This document shows, in pieces, positions 1 to 8,105 of a stretch of 36,432 nt of DNA. The stretch covers positions 1 to 36,432 of the forward strand of contig DATKXS010000155.1 of the NCBI GenBank assembly GCA_035528895.1. Direction: 5' to 3'. Source of the stretch: UBA8522 sp035528895. Lineage in GTDB: Bacteria; Acidobacteriota; Aminicenantia; Aminicenantales; UBA8522. Each line of letters begins with the position of its first letter. Within the stretch, counting starts at the first letter, position 1. The notes below the pieces were generated by a model. The model was not told the DNA's origin, did not search any database, and saw only the letters and a program-made list of their open reading frames with translations. The translations under genes were made by a program, and so were the position numbers.

Positions 1-144
1 CTCCTTTCCATCCTTGTTCCTAGGATTGAGGGTGGCATTTTGCCCGGGGCAGTAGGATACGAATCGCGGCTGTGGTTTTTCCCTCCTCCCATTGGCAGAG
101 ATAGTAAATCATAACAGAAGACAATGTCAAACTTACCGGGCTGG

Positions 145-270
145 AAAAAATTGGGGACGATCCTCAAAATAGGGCCCGGAAAAATGGAGGCGGTCCTCTT
201 TTTTGAATATCCCTCTCCCTTGATGGGAGAGGGTGGAGGGAGAGGGTGAGGAAAAGGCCGTCCCCATTTT
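145..270. repeat. REP/MITE-like inverted-repeat unit with strong hairpin
   Basis: This intergenic stretch (the first 314 bases hold no recognisable gene) contains an inverted pair: TTGGGGACG at 151-159 and its near complement CGTCCCCAttt at 259-268, both flanked by A/T runs. Inside lies a perfect 9-bp hairpin, CCCTCTCCC (211-219), loop TTGAT, GGGAGAGGG (225-233). Partial echoes follow (GGAGGGAGAGGGTGAGG around 235-251). Such G+C-rich hairpins bounded by GGGGACG ends look like dispersed REP/MITE units. No second copy is obvious in this window, so dispersal is inferred. The hairpin could also act on RNA upstream of the permease. Confidence 0.5.
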
Positions 271-314
271 CTTTAGTTGTGTGTCACCGAAATTCTATGG
301 TATAAGCGGAGGAA

Positions 315-1955
315 ATGACCTGGCAGCAGGTTTATAATCCTCTTGGAAACGCGTTCCTCTCGGCGCTCATTGCGGCCATTCCGATCGTCGTCCTCCTCGG
401 CACGCTCGCTTTCCTCCGTCTCAAGGCCCACCGGGCCGCGGTTCTCGGCCTGGCCGCTGCCTTCGTTATCGCCGTCGCCGTCTTCGGGATGCCGGCTGAC
501 AAAGCCGCCGCGGTGACCGTGTTCGGCGCCGTTTACGGCCTTTTCCCGATCGGCTGGATCATCCTCAACGTCATCTTTCTCTACAACCTGGCCAAGGAGA
601 AAGGCCATTTCAAGGTGCTCCAGGAAAGCCTCACCGGGATCACCCGCGACAGCCGGCTGCAGCTCCTGCTCATCGCCTTCTGCTTCGGCGCTTTTTTCGA
701 GGGCGCGGCCGGGTTCGGAACGCCAGTCGCCGTCACCGCCGCCATCCTCATCGGACTCGGGTTCAGCCCCCTGGCCGCCTCCGGCCTTTCGCTCATCGCC
801 AACACCGCCCCGGTCGCCTTCGGGGCGCTGGGAACGCCGATCATCGCCCTCCAGGCCGTGACCGGACTTTCGCTCCAGGACCTCAGCGCTCAGACCGGCC
901 GCATCCTGCCGTTCTTCTCCATCATCGTCCCGTTCTGGCTGGTCTGGGCCTTTGCCAGCTGGCGCGGTATGCTCGAGGTTTGGCCGGCTCTCCTCGTGGC
1001 CGGGGCGAGCTTCGCCCTACCCCAATTCCTGGTCTCCAACCTCCACGGCCCCTGGCTGGTGGACATCATCGCCTCGATGATCTCTATCCTTGGTTTGGTC
1101 GGATTTCTCCTCGTCTGGCATCCAAGGCGGATCTGGGGCCTCGACGGGCACGAGGCCGGCTCTCCCGCCCGCTCCGCCCACCGCTTCAGCCGGGCCGAGG
1201 TCGTCCGGGCCTGGATGCCGTGGGGAATTCTCAGTGTGGTCGTTTTCATCTGGGGCATTCCCAGGGTCAAGGCGTTCCTTGACGGCCTGTCTTCACTCAA
1301 GGTGCCGGTGCCGCTCGTCCATCAGCTCGTCGAACGAATGCCTCCGGTTGTTTCCGGCCCAACGGCCGAGGCGGCTGTCTTCAGCTTCAACTGGCTGTCC
1401 TTCACCGGCACGGGCATCCTGGTCGCCGCCCTCATATCGGCGTTTTTGATGAGATCTAGCCTGCGCGAGATCGTCCGGGTCTGGGGGGTGACTTTGCTTC
1501 GGGTCCGCTATTCGCTCCTCACCGTATCGGCCATGCTGGCCCTCGGGTTCATCACCCGCTATTCCGGCCTTGACGCGGCCATGGGGTTGATGTTCGCCCG
1601 GACGGGATACCTTTACCCCTTCTTCGGCACCATGCTGGGCTGGTTGGGAGTGGCCCTCACCGGTTCAGATACCTCCTCCAACGTCCTCTTCGGCAGCCTG
1701 CAGCGGATCTCGGCCGAGCAGATCGGGCTCAGCCCGACGCTCATGGCCTCGGCCAACAGCTGCGGTGGTGTCATGGGCAAGATGATCGACGCCCAGAGCA
1801 TCGTCGTCGCCAGCACGGCCACCCGCTGGTACGGGCACGAGGGCGATATCCTCCGCTATGTCTTCTTCCACAGTCTGGCGCTGGCGGTGCTGGTCGGGCT
1901 GATGGTGTTCCTCCAGGCCTATGTTTTTCCGTTCACCCGGCTGGTCGTCCGATAG
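315..1955 (+). CDS. lldP: L-lactate permease (LctP/LldP family)
   Basis: This is a 546-aa inner-membrane protein, almost entirely hydrophobic, with about 12-14 predicted membrane segments and the family's usual length of roughly 550 residues. Diagnostic stretches include GAFFEGAAGFGTPVAV (about 125-140), NTAPVAFGALGTPI (about 163-176), a C-terminal GSDTSSNVLFGSLQ, and NSCGGVMGKMIDAQS. These are hallmarks of the LctP family, which takes up L-lactate and sometimes glycolate with protons. The ATG at 315 follows a good GGAGGAA ribosome site at 307-313. No lactate dehydrogenase gene lies beside it, so lactate use is inferred from family alone; a related short 2-hydroxy-acid is possible. The next gene has its own promoter, so this looks monocistronic. 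Confidence 0.93.
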   Translation: MTWQQVYNPLGNAFLSALIAAIPIVVLLGTLAFLRLKAHRAAVLGLAAAFVIAVAVFGMPADKAAAVTVFGAVYGLFPIGWIILNVIFLYNLAKEKGHFKVLQESLTGITRDSRLQLLLIAFCFGAFFEGAAGFGTPVAVTAAILIGLGFSPLAASGLSLIANTAPVAFGALGTPIIALQAVTGLSLQDLSAQTGRILPFFSIIVPFWLVWAFASWRGMLEVWPALLVAGASFALPQFLVSNLHGPWLVDIIASMISILGLVGFLLVWHPRRIWGLDGHEAGSPARSAHRFSRAEVVRAWMPWGILSVVVFIWGIPRVKAFLDGLSSLKVPVPLVHQLVERMPPVVSGPTAEAAVFSFNWLSFTGTGILVAALISAFLMRSSLREIVRVWGVTLLRVRYSLLTVSAMLALGFITRYSGLDAAMGLMFARTGYLYPFFGTMLGWLGVALTGSDTSSNVLFGSLQRISAEQIGLSPTLMASANSCGGVMGKMIDAQSIVVASTATRWYGHEGDILRYVFFHSLALAVLVGLMVFLQAYVFPFTRLVVR

Positions 1956-2068
1956 GCATCCACACGTCCTCATCCAGGCGAAATTCAGGGCATCGAATCT
2001 TTCTCTGCCCGGCCGCGTATATATTAAAAGCCCTCGAGCCCCTGAATCGGTAGCCGCACATTGCCGGT

Positions 2069-2096
2069 TTGACAAGAATCGGGTGGCGTATAGAAT
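2069..2096 (+). promoter_or_regulatory. sigma70-like promoter, probably leaderless, for the flippase-like gene
   Basis: TTGACA (2069-2074), 16-bp spacer, TAGAAT (2091-2096). The ATG at 2105 lies 8 nt after the -10 box, so transcription should begin at or just before the start codon. No Shine-Dalgarno sequence precedes this ATG at normal spacing. Confidence 0.6.
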
Positions 2097-2104
2097 ATGG
2101 CCGC

Positions 2105-3124
2105 ATGTTCAAGAATAGGTCCGTTTACATCCTTCTGTCCGCGCTCGTCTCCGCCGGCCTGCTCTGGCTCCTTCTCTCGCAAGTCAAAACGGAGGACGTC
2201 GTCCACGCCATTTCCCGGATTTTCGTCCCCGCTCTGCTCGTGTACATGGCGGTGGCGCTCGTCGCCGCCTGGCTTCGCGCCTGGCGATACAAATGGCTGC
2301 TCCAGCCGCAGCTGATCAGCTGGCCGAACATGTTCATCGTCACTTTCATCCGGAACAGCCTGATCGACCTCCTCCCCGCCCGGCTCGGCTCTCTTTCTTA
2401 CATCTATGTGCTCAACAAGAGACTCGGCTTCCCCTTCGAAAATGCCACGTCGAGCTTCGTCCTGGCGTTTGTCCTCGATTTCCTGACGATCAGTCCCTTC
2501 CTCGTCGTCTCCGTCATCGCCGTGGGCCTGGGCGCCAATGCGCTATCGACTCCGGCGCTCCTCATCCTCGCCGCTGCCTTTTTTCTCCTCGTTTTTCTGG
2601 TCTATTGGAAGCTCGTCCCCGTGGCCCGGTTCTTTCTCGGCGTCTTCCGGCGTCTTCTCCGTGTGGGGAGGATCGAGGGAAGAGCGATGGCCCGGACCGC
2701 CGTTCAAAAATTCGAGCTGACCATCCAGAGCCTTGATTCCGTTCGTCGGAGGGAAAATGCTATCCCGATATTCATCCTCTCCCTCCTCATCCGGCTGGCC
2801 AAGTATATCTCTTTGTTCGCCCTTTTTTTCGCGTTCCTCCGCAGCTACGGTTTTACTCTCCACGACATCAGCTTCTGGACCTTCATCTTGGGGCTGGGCG
2901 GAGCGGAGCTTACCTCAGCGCTTCCCATCAAGGGTCTAGCTGGGTTCGGCACCTGGGAATCGGCCTGGGCGCTGACCTTCGGTCTGATGGGTTTTGATCC
3001 CCGGCTGGCCGTCATCTCGGGGATAGGGGTTCACCTTTTCAGCAACATCTTCGAGTACTCGCTGGGCATCGCCAGCATCCTGATCCTTGCCTGGCCATAC
3101 TTCCGGAGAAAGAGGACCGCTTGA
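2105..3124 (+). CDS. UPF0104 / lysylphosphatidylglycerol synthase TM-region family membrane protein
   Basis: A 339-aa integral membrane protein with about eight hydrophobic segments. It resembles the PF03706 family (AglD/MprF flippase-domain-like). The family signature is the C-terminal block LPIKGLAGFGTWESAWAL followed by a segment ending in SNIFEYSLGI, together with the N-terminal R-x-x-R-W motif (LRAWRYKWLL). Members without a synthase domain are thought to handle or flip lipids or lipid-linked sugars; the substrate here is unknown. I chose the ATG at 2105 over an in-frame start at 2069 because the latter lies inside the -35 box. A short ORF begins at the stop codon (TTGA overlap), suggesting coupling. 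Confidence 0.8.
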   Translation: MFKNRSVYILLSALVSAGLLWLLLSQVKTEDVVHAISRIFVPALLVYMAVALVAAWLRAWRYKWLLQPQLISWPNMFIVTFIRNSLIDLLPARLGSLSYIYVLNKRLGFPFENATSSFVLAFVLDFLTISPFLVVSVIAVGLGANALSTPALLILAAAFFLLVFLVYWKLVPVARFFLGVFRRLLRVGRIEGRAMARTAVQKFELTIQSLDSVRRRENAIPIFILSLLIRLAKYISLFALFFAFLRSYGFTLHDISFWTFILGLGGAELTSALPIKGLAGFGTWESAWALTFGLMGFDPRLAVISGIGVHLFSNIFEYSLGIASILILAWPYFRRKRTA

Positions 3125-3264
3125 TTGCCTTTGAGGATCACTTTCACCGGCTCAATTTTCTCCAATCTCACCTTTTCTTCGTGGCGCTCGTCCTCTTCGT
3201 TCTCCTTTATCGGCTTCGGTACGAGCGGCGAAAGGCCGCCAAGGGGCTTGGTCCGGAATCTTGA
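3121..3264 (+). CDS. possible 47-aa single-span membrane protein
   Basis: A TTG-initiated frame overlaps the preceding stop as TTGA and is preceded by AGAGG with 5 nt spacing. It encodes 47 residues: a polar N-terminus (IAFEDHFHRLNFLQSH), one hydrophobic segment (LFFVALVLFVLLY), then a basic tail (RLRYERRKAAKGLGPES). It ends 9 bp before the end of the convergent next gene, so it neatly fills the gap. The topology (single span with a positive cytoplasmic tail) is sensible. I recognise no family; it may be a small partner of the flippase-like protein or a chance frame. Confidence 0.4.
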   Translation: MIAFEDHFHRLNFLQSHLFFVALVLFVLLYRLRYERRKAAKGLGPES

Positions 3265-3273
3265 TGCCGTCTC

Positions 3274-3903
3274 TCAGAAACGGGCGACGAGTCCGATGCC
3301 GAATTCTTTTCCGCCCAAGTCGAGCTTCGTGGTCCCATCGGGCAGAGCTTTATCCAACGTTTTCTTTACCCCATTGATCCGGACGAAGAGCTTTCCAGCC
3401 AGGAACTTCGTGATGTTGATATAGGTCCCGGCCTGAGCATGAAAGCCGATGGCGTTGCCGCTTGTGTCGGGGATGTCGGTATCTCCCTCGAGCTTCTCCG
3501 AATATGAATAGATTTCGACGCCGGCTCCAATGAACGGTTCGAGCGCGCTCCAGACGACCGGGCGATAGATCAGACCGACGGAAGTGGCGTCGATCCGGAA
3601 TTTATCAGTATTGCCGTAATGGGTCGTTTTCGTCTCATCCGTGTAGATCCGATAGGTGGCCCAGACATCGATATTATACAGCGTGTGTACGGATGCTTCG
3701 AATCCCCAAAGGTTTCTCTGAGAATGATGGAAGAACGACTTGAGATTCTTGTCGTTGAGCATCCACCCCTCGAAATATGCCCCGAGGCGGAATCTGGGCT
3801 GGTCCGGCTTTTCCGCGGGCGCCGAAGCTTGGTCCTGCCCGGCCGCGAAAGACGTCACGGTACAGAAAAATGGGATCATCAGAATGAAAACAAGGGATCT
3901 CAT
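3274..3903 (-). CDS. predicted outer-membrane beta-barrel protein
   Basis: A 209-aa protein with a cleavable signal peptide (MRSLVFILMIPFFCTVTSFA-A). The mature part is rich in alternating aromatic and polar strands (FRLGAYFEGWML, GFEASVHTLYNIDVWATYRIY, ATSVGLIYRPVVW, PFIGAGVEIYSY, GFHAQAGTYINI, KLFVRINGV, EFGIGLVARF). It ends in phenylalanine, the classical C-terminal outer-membrane signature. The size and roughly eight strands fit an OmpA/OmpW-like eight-stranded barrel of unknown role. I chose the ATG at 3903 because GAAAGGA lies 6 nt upstream; ATGs at 3918 and 3921 are alternatives. It lies downstream of, and in the same direction as, the propeller-like gene, 62 bp apart, and may be co-transcribed. 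Confidence 0.7.
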   Translation of the reverse strand: MRSLVFILMIPFFCTVTSFAAGQDQASAPAEKPDQPRFRLGAYFEGWMLNDKNLKSFFHHSQRNLWGFEASVHTLYNIDVWATYRIYTDETKTTHYGNTDKFRIDATSVGLIYRPVVWSALEPFIGAGVEIYSYSEKLEGDTDIPDTSGNAIGFHAQAGTYINITKFLAGKLFVRINGVKKTLDKALPDGTTKLDLGGKEFGIGLVARF

Positions 3904-3965
3904 CGCGAATCCTTTCATCATCTTTCTCTTTTGACAGTCAGGTTGGTTTATCCTTGGCGGAGTCG

Positions 3966-5477
3966 TCAGCGATCCGAACGTACGGAAGACCACCTTGACC
4001 CGGGAAGACGTGTTGTTTCAGACGGCTCCTCGCTCGGGTCGACGATCGGGCTTTCGTCGCCGTTGCTGTCGACGCACGTAACGGCATACACATAATCGAT
4101 ATCGGAGGCGATGCTTTTATCTTCGAGGCTGTAGACGTCCGCTGCCAGAGCGGAAATCAGCGCCCACTGGGAGCTGTCCGCCGTCCTCTCTTTCCGATAA
4201 ACGCGGTGAGCGGCGATCGTGATTCCCTGCTCGGCATTCAGAGGATTATCCTCCCAGCTCAGGATGTTCAGACTGTACCCGTGGAAGAAGCTGCGCTCGA
4301 TCCTTTTTACCACCACGAGGTTGGAGACGGATTGAACCTTTGGGAGGGGAGGGGGGAAGATGCCGGAGACCGTTGTCAGATAACAGGACGTGGGTTCGGC
4401 CTGGTTGTCCCAGGTAATCAGAATGCTGTCGCTTCCCATATGGGCAGAGCACCAGTAAGCGGCCCTATCCGAGACGTCGGCGAGCTTGATCCATGAATTA
4501 TGTTCCGCATCGTACTTGTAGAGAACAACCATCCGGTCGCCGGTCAAGCCGACCCAATAAAAATCCGATTCCCGAGCCAGGAGTTTGTTATACATAGTGC
4601 ACCAGGGGCGTAGCGGGCCGTCGGAAATCTCCTGGAATTCGGTCCATTTTTTTGTAAGGGGATCGAAGAGGCAGGAAAAATAAGCTCGATGCTGAGACCT
4701 CATCCAGGTCACCATGATTTTCCCGTCGCTGTTGATGGCGACACGGGAATACCAGGTCCAGCCTGTCTGGTCGGACACGTTCTTCCAGTAGATATCCTTG
4801 CCGGATTTGTTCACTCCGTGGAGGATTGTGTCCAGGATATCTTTGCCGTCCCCGGGGAACTCCATTTTGTAGGAGATCCAGGTGTTGTCGTCGGCGTCGA
4901 TCGCCGCGTCAACCATGGTGTTGGCATTACGGTCACCGGTAATGTTCTGGAAATTGGAGAATATCGTCTTCCCTGCGGGCTTGGTTCCGACAATGACGTC
5001 CTTGGTGATGCCTCCGCCAACCGCGACCATGGCCGAAACGAGGACGACCGTGTCGTCGGATCGGACACCCAGGGCCAGTGTGGCTTCGTGCCTGATGTCG
5101 ATCTTGCGCATTGAGGCCCAGGTGCCGTCCTTGAAAAATCCGTAGTACAAGGCTTTGCTGGCATCCTCGCAGACATAGTGGAAAGTCCCCGTGCTGTCGG
5201 CGACGATGTCGCTGAACCAGTAGTTTCCGTATCTCGGGCTGCCGGGAATCCGCCCTCCGCCGCTCCAGGTCCCGTTCTTATAATAATAATAATGGGAGTA
5301 CAAGTCGTTGCCCCTGAAAGTGTAAATCCGCTCGCCCTTGACGTTCTCGGCGACGGCAGGGAATCTTTGGTTTCCGGTGAAGCCTTCCGTCATCTTGCGG
5401 ATTTCAACTTTCATTTCCTGGGCCTGAAGGCTCAGGGCCGCGGCCAGCAGCAGGGCCATGAACATAAAGCGTTTCAT
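3966..5477 (-). CDS. secreted propeller-like protein with C-terminal Fn3-like domain
   Basis: A 503-aa protein with a signal peptide (MKRFMFMALLLAAALSLQAQ) and an excellent AGGAGG-TCCTG-ATG start. Residues about 25-370 are repeated units of the type 'VADSTGTFHYVCEDASKALYYGFFKDGTW' broken by GTF/GKI-type turns, resembling a sialidase- or BNR-like beta-propeller without clear Asp-box catalytic features. Residues about 390-485 form an Fn3-like domain ending in DYVYAVTCVDSNGDESPIV. This domain is clearly homologous to the C-terminus of the divergent neighbour at 5734-7872, so the two are paralogs. Function is unknown; a secreted or surface-associated role is inferred. A (TAT)4 run near 5280 encodes four consecutive tyrosines. 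Confidence 0.75.
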   Translation of the reverse strand: MKRFMFMALLLAAALSLQAQEMKVEIRKMTEGFTGNQRFPAVAENVKGERIYTFRGNDLYSHYYYYKNGTWSGGGRIPGSPRYGNYWFSDIVADSTGTFHYVCEDASKALYYGFFKDGTWASMRKIDIRHEATLALGVRSDDTVVLVSAMVAVGGGITKDVIVGTKPAGKTIFSNFQNITGDRNANTMVDAAIDADDNTWISYKMEFPGDGKDILDTILHGVNKSGKDIYWKNVSDQTGWTWYSRVAINSDGKIMVTWMRSQHRAYFSCLFDPLTKKWTEFQEISDGPLRPWCTMYNKLLARESDFYWVGLTGDRMVVLYKYDAEHNSWIKLADVSDRAAYWCSAHMGSDSILITWDNQAEPTSCYLTTVSGIFPPPLPKVQSVSNLVVVKRIERSFFHGYSLNILSWEDNPLNAEQGITIAAHRVYRKERTADSSQWALISALAADVYSLEDKSIASDIDYVYAVTCVDSNGDESPIVDPSEEPSETTRLPGSRWSSVRSDR

Positions 5478-5529
5478 CAGGACCTCCTTCGAAACGTTGG
5501 CCTAGATATCAATCTGGGAATGGATGGCT

Positions 5530-5558
5530 ATTTTATCCGGCAAGATCGGATAAGTCAA
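5530..5558 (-). promoter_or_regulatory. sigma70-like promoter for the gene at 3966-5477
   Basis: On the minus strand TTGACT (5558-5553), exactly 17 bp, TAAAAT (5535-5530). The spacer contains an imperfect operator-like palindrome ATCCG-gcaagat-CGGAT (5535-5551 on the plus strand). Confidence 0.65.
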
Positions 5559-5602
5559 GGGATCCGGCGTGGCCTTCTGTCGGCGGAGATTCCTTGGGAA
5601 AG

Positions 5603-5631
5603 TTGAAAAGGCAAACAAGAATCGCTATAAT
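5603..5631 (+). promoter_or_regulatory. sigma70-like promoter for the gene at 5734-7872
   Basis: TTGAAA (5603-5608), 17-bp spacer, TATAAT (5626-5631). It is divergent from the promoter at 5530-5558. The predicted leader is about 95 nt. Confidence 0.7.
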
Positions 5632-5655
5632 CCCCCCGAAAAAGTCGAAAATCCA

Positions 5656-5677
5656 CCCCTATTCTCATCGCTAGGGG
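5656..5677 (+). other. hairpin in the 5' leader
   Basis: CCCCTA (5656-5661), a 10-nt loop, TAGGGG (5672-5677). It sits in the predicted untranslated leader of the PKD-protein gene, between its promoter and its ribosome site. There is no T-run, so it is not a classical terminator. Confidence 0.35.
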
Positions 5678-5733
5678 TTATTGACATGAATTCGCCCGAT
5701 CGAGGACAATCAAAATCGGAAAGGAGAAAAGCC

Positions 5734-7872
5734 ATGACGGGTAGGACTGGAAAAAGCTCAAATTGCGCGGCCCTGATATCGGGATTGGCTATTATCCTCC
5801 TCCTGGGTATCGCGGTTCGGGCTGCGGCCCAATACGACATCTATGACCTTGGCTACACCGTCAGGACGCAAGATATCCAGGCTGATAACGCAAACAACGT
5901 ACATATCGCCTGGACGGACCGGGGTGTTCTCTACTATGGGAAAATCGTAAATAATGCCATATCAGGCAAAGTGGAGGTGGCAAGCGGCATCGAAACAAGT
6001 ATGTGGCGTCCTTATGTCTCCGTCCAGCCTGATGGAGGTTCCGTCCACATCGCCTGGACGACGACCGGTTTTGGGAACATGCTCATGCATTCCTGGAAGA
6101 CCACGGGAGGATGGACCACCGAGCACCTTCTGACAGTCCCGAAGGCTCAAAAGCTAAGTCAAGCGACGTGCGCCATCGACTCCAGCGGCATCGTCCATGT
6201 TATGTTCGTCATCTGGAATAACGTCAGGACCGACGACTGGGCCACGGTTTTTTATATGCGAAAGTTGGCCGGTGGAAAATGGGAATCCAAACAGCAGTTC
6301 ATTCCGTACAACGTTGAATATAAACATCCCATGCTCATTGTCGACTCCCGTGGCCGAGTTCACGCCACCTGGACTCTGCAGGGGAAATTCGGATCCGATG
6401 CTTATGAAGCGTATTACTGTACGGCCCCCAGCGGGGGCAAGTTGTCATATACCGACATGGTGAAACTCCCCAAGAAAGCCGATAGCGACGTCAATGGATA
6501 CGGAGAACTCTATGTCGATCATGACGGAGTCGTCCATCGATCCATAGGAGGTTGGAGCGACGCCAAGCAGAAAATGTGCCTCGATCACACGAAAAAGCCC
6601 GTCGGTGGGAGTTTCGAAACTCCCACCAGGCCGAGCATCGGGTTTCTCAATGTGGCGACTGATCCCATACCCGTCGTGGTCGCGAACGAAGATGGGATAG
6701 CCATCGTCGCTTGGGGCGAGATCGGATCCGACGGATCGAATACGGTCAAAGCCTCCTTTTATGATCCGGGCAAGCGCGCTTGGTCGCTTCATACGATCGA
6801 TCCGGCCGCCGGTATTCCGACGGGCGCCTATTCTTACCGTGTCGCCATGACTCGTACGAATAAACAGCTGTTCGCCGTCTGGCGGGGCAGCAACGGCTAT
6901 CTCAAACTCCTCGTCTCTGCGCTCGACGTGACTCCTCCGCCTGACACTCCGCCCCCGCCTCCGCCGCAGGGAGCGCCTGTGGCCGTTCTCGTCGCAACCT
7001 CGACTTCTGGGGCTGCGCCGTTGACCGTCAACTTTGACGGGTCGGCTTCCTATGACTCGGACGGGGGGATCGTCTCCTACGACTGGGATTTTGGTGACGG
7101 AGGGACGGCGGCCGGGGCGATCGTGAGCTATACCTACACGAGCAGCGGGACTTTCAGACCGCGCTTGACAGTTACTGACAATGACGGACTCACAGACAGC
7201 GCTAGCGAAGTCATCCAGGTGAGCAAGCCAAACCAGCCTCCGGTGGCCGATTTTGAGTTTACGCCTATTACGGGAATCTACCCTTGCGAGATCGCCTTCG
7301 ACGGAGGGCCCTCTCGCGACCCGGATGGGACCATCGTCCAGTACATCTGGAATTTCGGGGACGGCGGCCGAGGGTCCGGACGCGTGGCCAGACATACCTA
7401 CACTCGCTGGGGAACGTTCTCGGTCAGCCTGACTGTTCGGGATGATTCAGGCGCCTCCGCCCACAAGGTCCGCAATATCGAGATCCTCCGACTCTTTCAA
7501 CCTCTGAACATCCGCTGGGAAACTCATCAGGATGAGAGCCTCTTCCAGACACGCTACGTAAACGAGGTGAGTTGGGAGCGGAACCCGGCCAACGACTCTC
7601 TGGGAGTCCAGATCGTCCTCCACCGGATTTGGCGCAAGAAAACCGGGGAAAGCGACCTGGCTTTCAAGCTTATCGGAGAACTGACGGGGGATATTTACAG
7701 CTACACGGACAAGGATGCCGGCTCGGATAATACTTACGTCTACACCGTCACGGTTCGCGACAGCCAGGGTCGTGAAAGCCCGATCGTCGGCGGCGGAGGA
7801 AACTCGATCCTCATCCAGCCCAGTAATGATTTCCGGCCTTTTCTCAAGAGGAACAAGCTCGGGGAAAAATAG
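5734..7872 (+). CDS. secreted propeller-like protein with two PKD domains and Fn3-like C-terminus
   Basis: A 712-aa protein from the ATG at 5734, chosen because AAGGAG lies 7 nt upstream and a signal peptide follows (hydrophobic ISGLAIILLLGIAVRAAA). Residues about 25-400 carry repeated units with VHIAW/VHATW-type strands, a propeller-like fold. A proline-rich linker (TPPPDTPPPPPPQ) leads to two PKD domains recognised by YDWDFGDGGTA and YIWNFGDGGRG. The C-terminal ~100 residues are an Fn3-like domain shared with the divergent gene at 3966-5477 (SWE-NP, HR-RK, SD-YVY-VT, ESPIV). PKD domains are extracellular adhesion or spacing modules. No catalytic motif is visible, so a surface or secreted binding protein is the best guess. 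Confidence 0.82.
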   Translation: MTGRTGKSSNCAALISGLAIILLLGIAVRAAAQYDIYDLGYTVRTQDIQADNANNVHIAWTDRGVLYYGKIVNNAISGKVEVASGIETSMWRPYVSVQPDGGSVHIAWTTTGFGNMLMHSWKTTGGWTTEHLLTVPKAQKLSQATCAIDSSGIVHVMFVIWNNVRTDDWATVFYMRKLAGGKWESKQQFIPYNVEYKHPMLIVDSRGRVHATWTLQGKFGSDAYEAYYCTAPSGGKLSYTDMVKLPKKADSDVNGYGELYVDHDGVVHRSIGGWSDAKQKMCLDHTKKPVGGSFETPTRPSIGFLNVATDPIPVVVANEDGIAIVAWGEIGSDGSNTVKASFYDPGKRAWSLHTIDPAAGIPTGAYSYRVAMTRTNKQLFAVWRGSNGYLKLLVSALDVTPPPDTPPPPPPQGAPVAVLVATSTSGAAPLTVNFDGSASYDSDGGIVSYDWDFGDGGTAAGAIVSYTYTSSGTFRPRLTVTDNDGLTDSASEVIQVSKPNQPPVADFEFTPITGIYPCEIAFDGGPSRDPDGTIVQYIWNFGDGGRGSGRVARHTYTRWGTFSVSLTVRDDSGASAHKVRNIEILRLFQPLNIRWETHQDESLFQTRYVNEVSWERNPANDSLGVQIVLHRIWRKKTGESDLAFKLIGELTGDIYSYTDKDAGSDNTYVYTVTVRDSQGRESPIVGGGGNSILIQPSNDFRPFLKRNKLGEK

Positions 7873-7876
7873 GGCA

Positions 7877-7900
7877 GCGAACGAGTTCGCCTTCTATTTT
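7877..7900 (+). terminator. weak possible terminator
   Basis: GCGAA-CGAG-TTCGC (7877-7890) just after the stop codon at 7872, followed by a pyrimidine/T-rich stretch (cttctatttt). The stem is short and the T-run interrupted. Confidence 0.3.
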
Positions 7901-8105
7901 GCAGAAGAGGGGAGGTCCGGGCAATTTCCGAGGCATTTGGGCTCGTCCGCAGCCTCCTGGCCCGTCTTCCACGATCTTGGACTCAACTTGAGACCCCTGG
8001 AGGGCGCGTTTGATCATCCCTGACGATGGGATAAGGCAAAATTTGCACATGAATGCTCATTCAGGTAACATGTCAAAAAATGGAATGCTTTTCTTCCATA
8101 GAATA

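Noticed and set aside
5279..5297. Trinucleotide run (TAA/TAT)n as a microsatellite
   Set aside because: Only four to five units and fully explained as consecutive Tyr codons in the minus-strand gene.
6445..7395. 316-aa antisense frame over the PKD protein gene
   Set aside because: Arg/Gly/Asp-rich translation without motifs, while the sense strand has signal peptide, PKD domains and a promoter.
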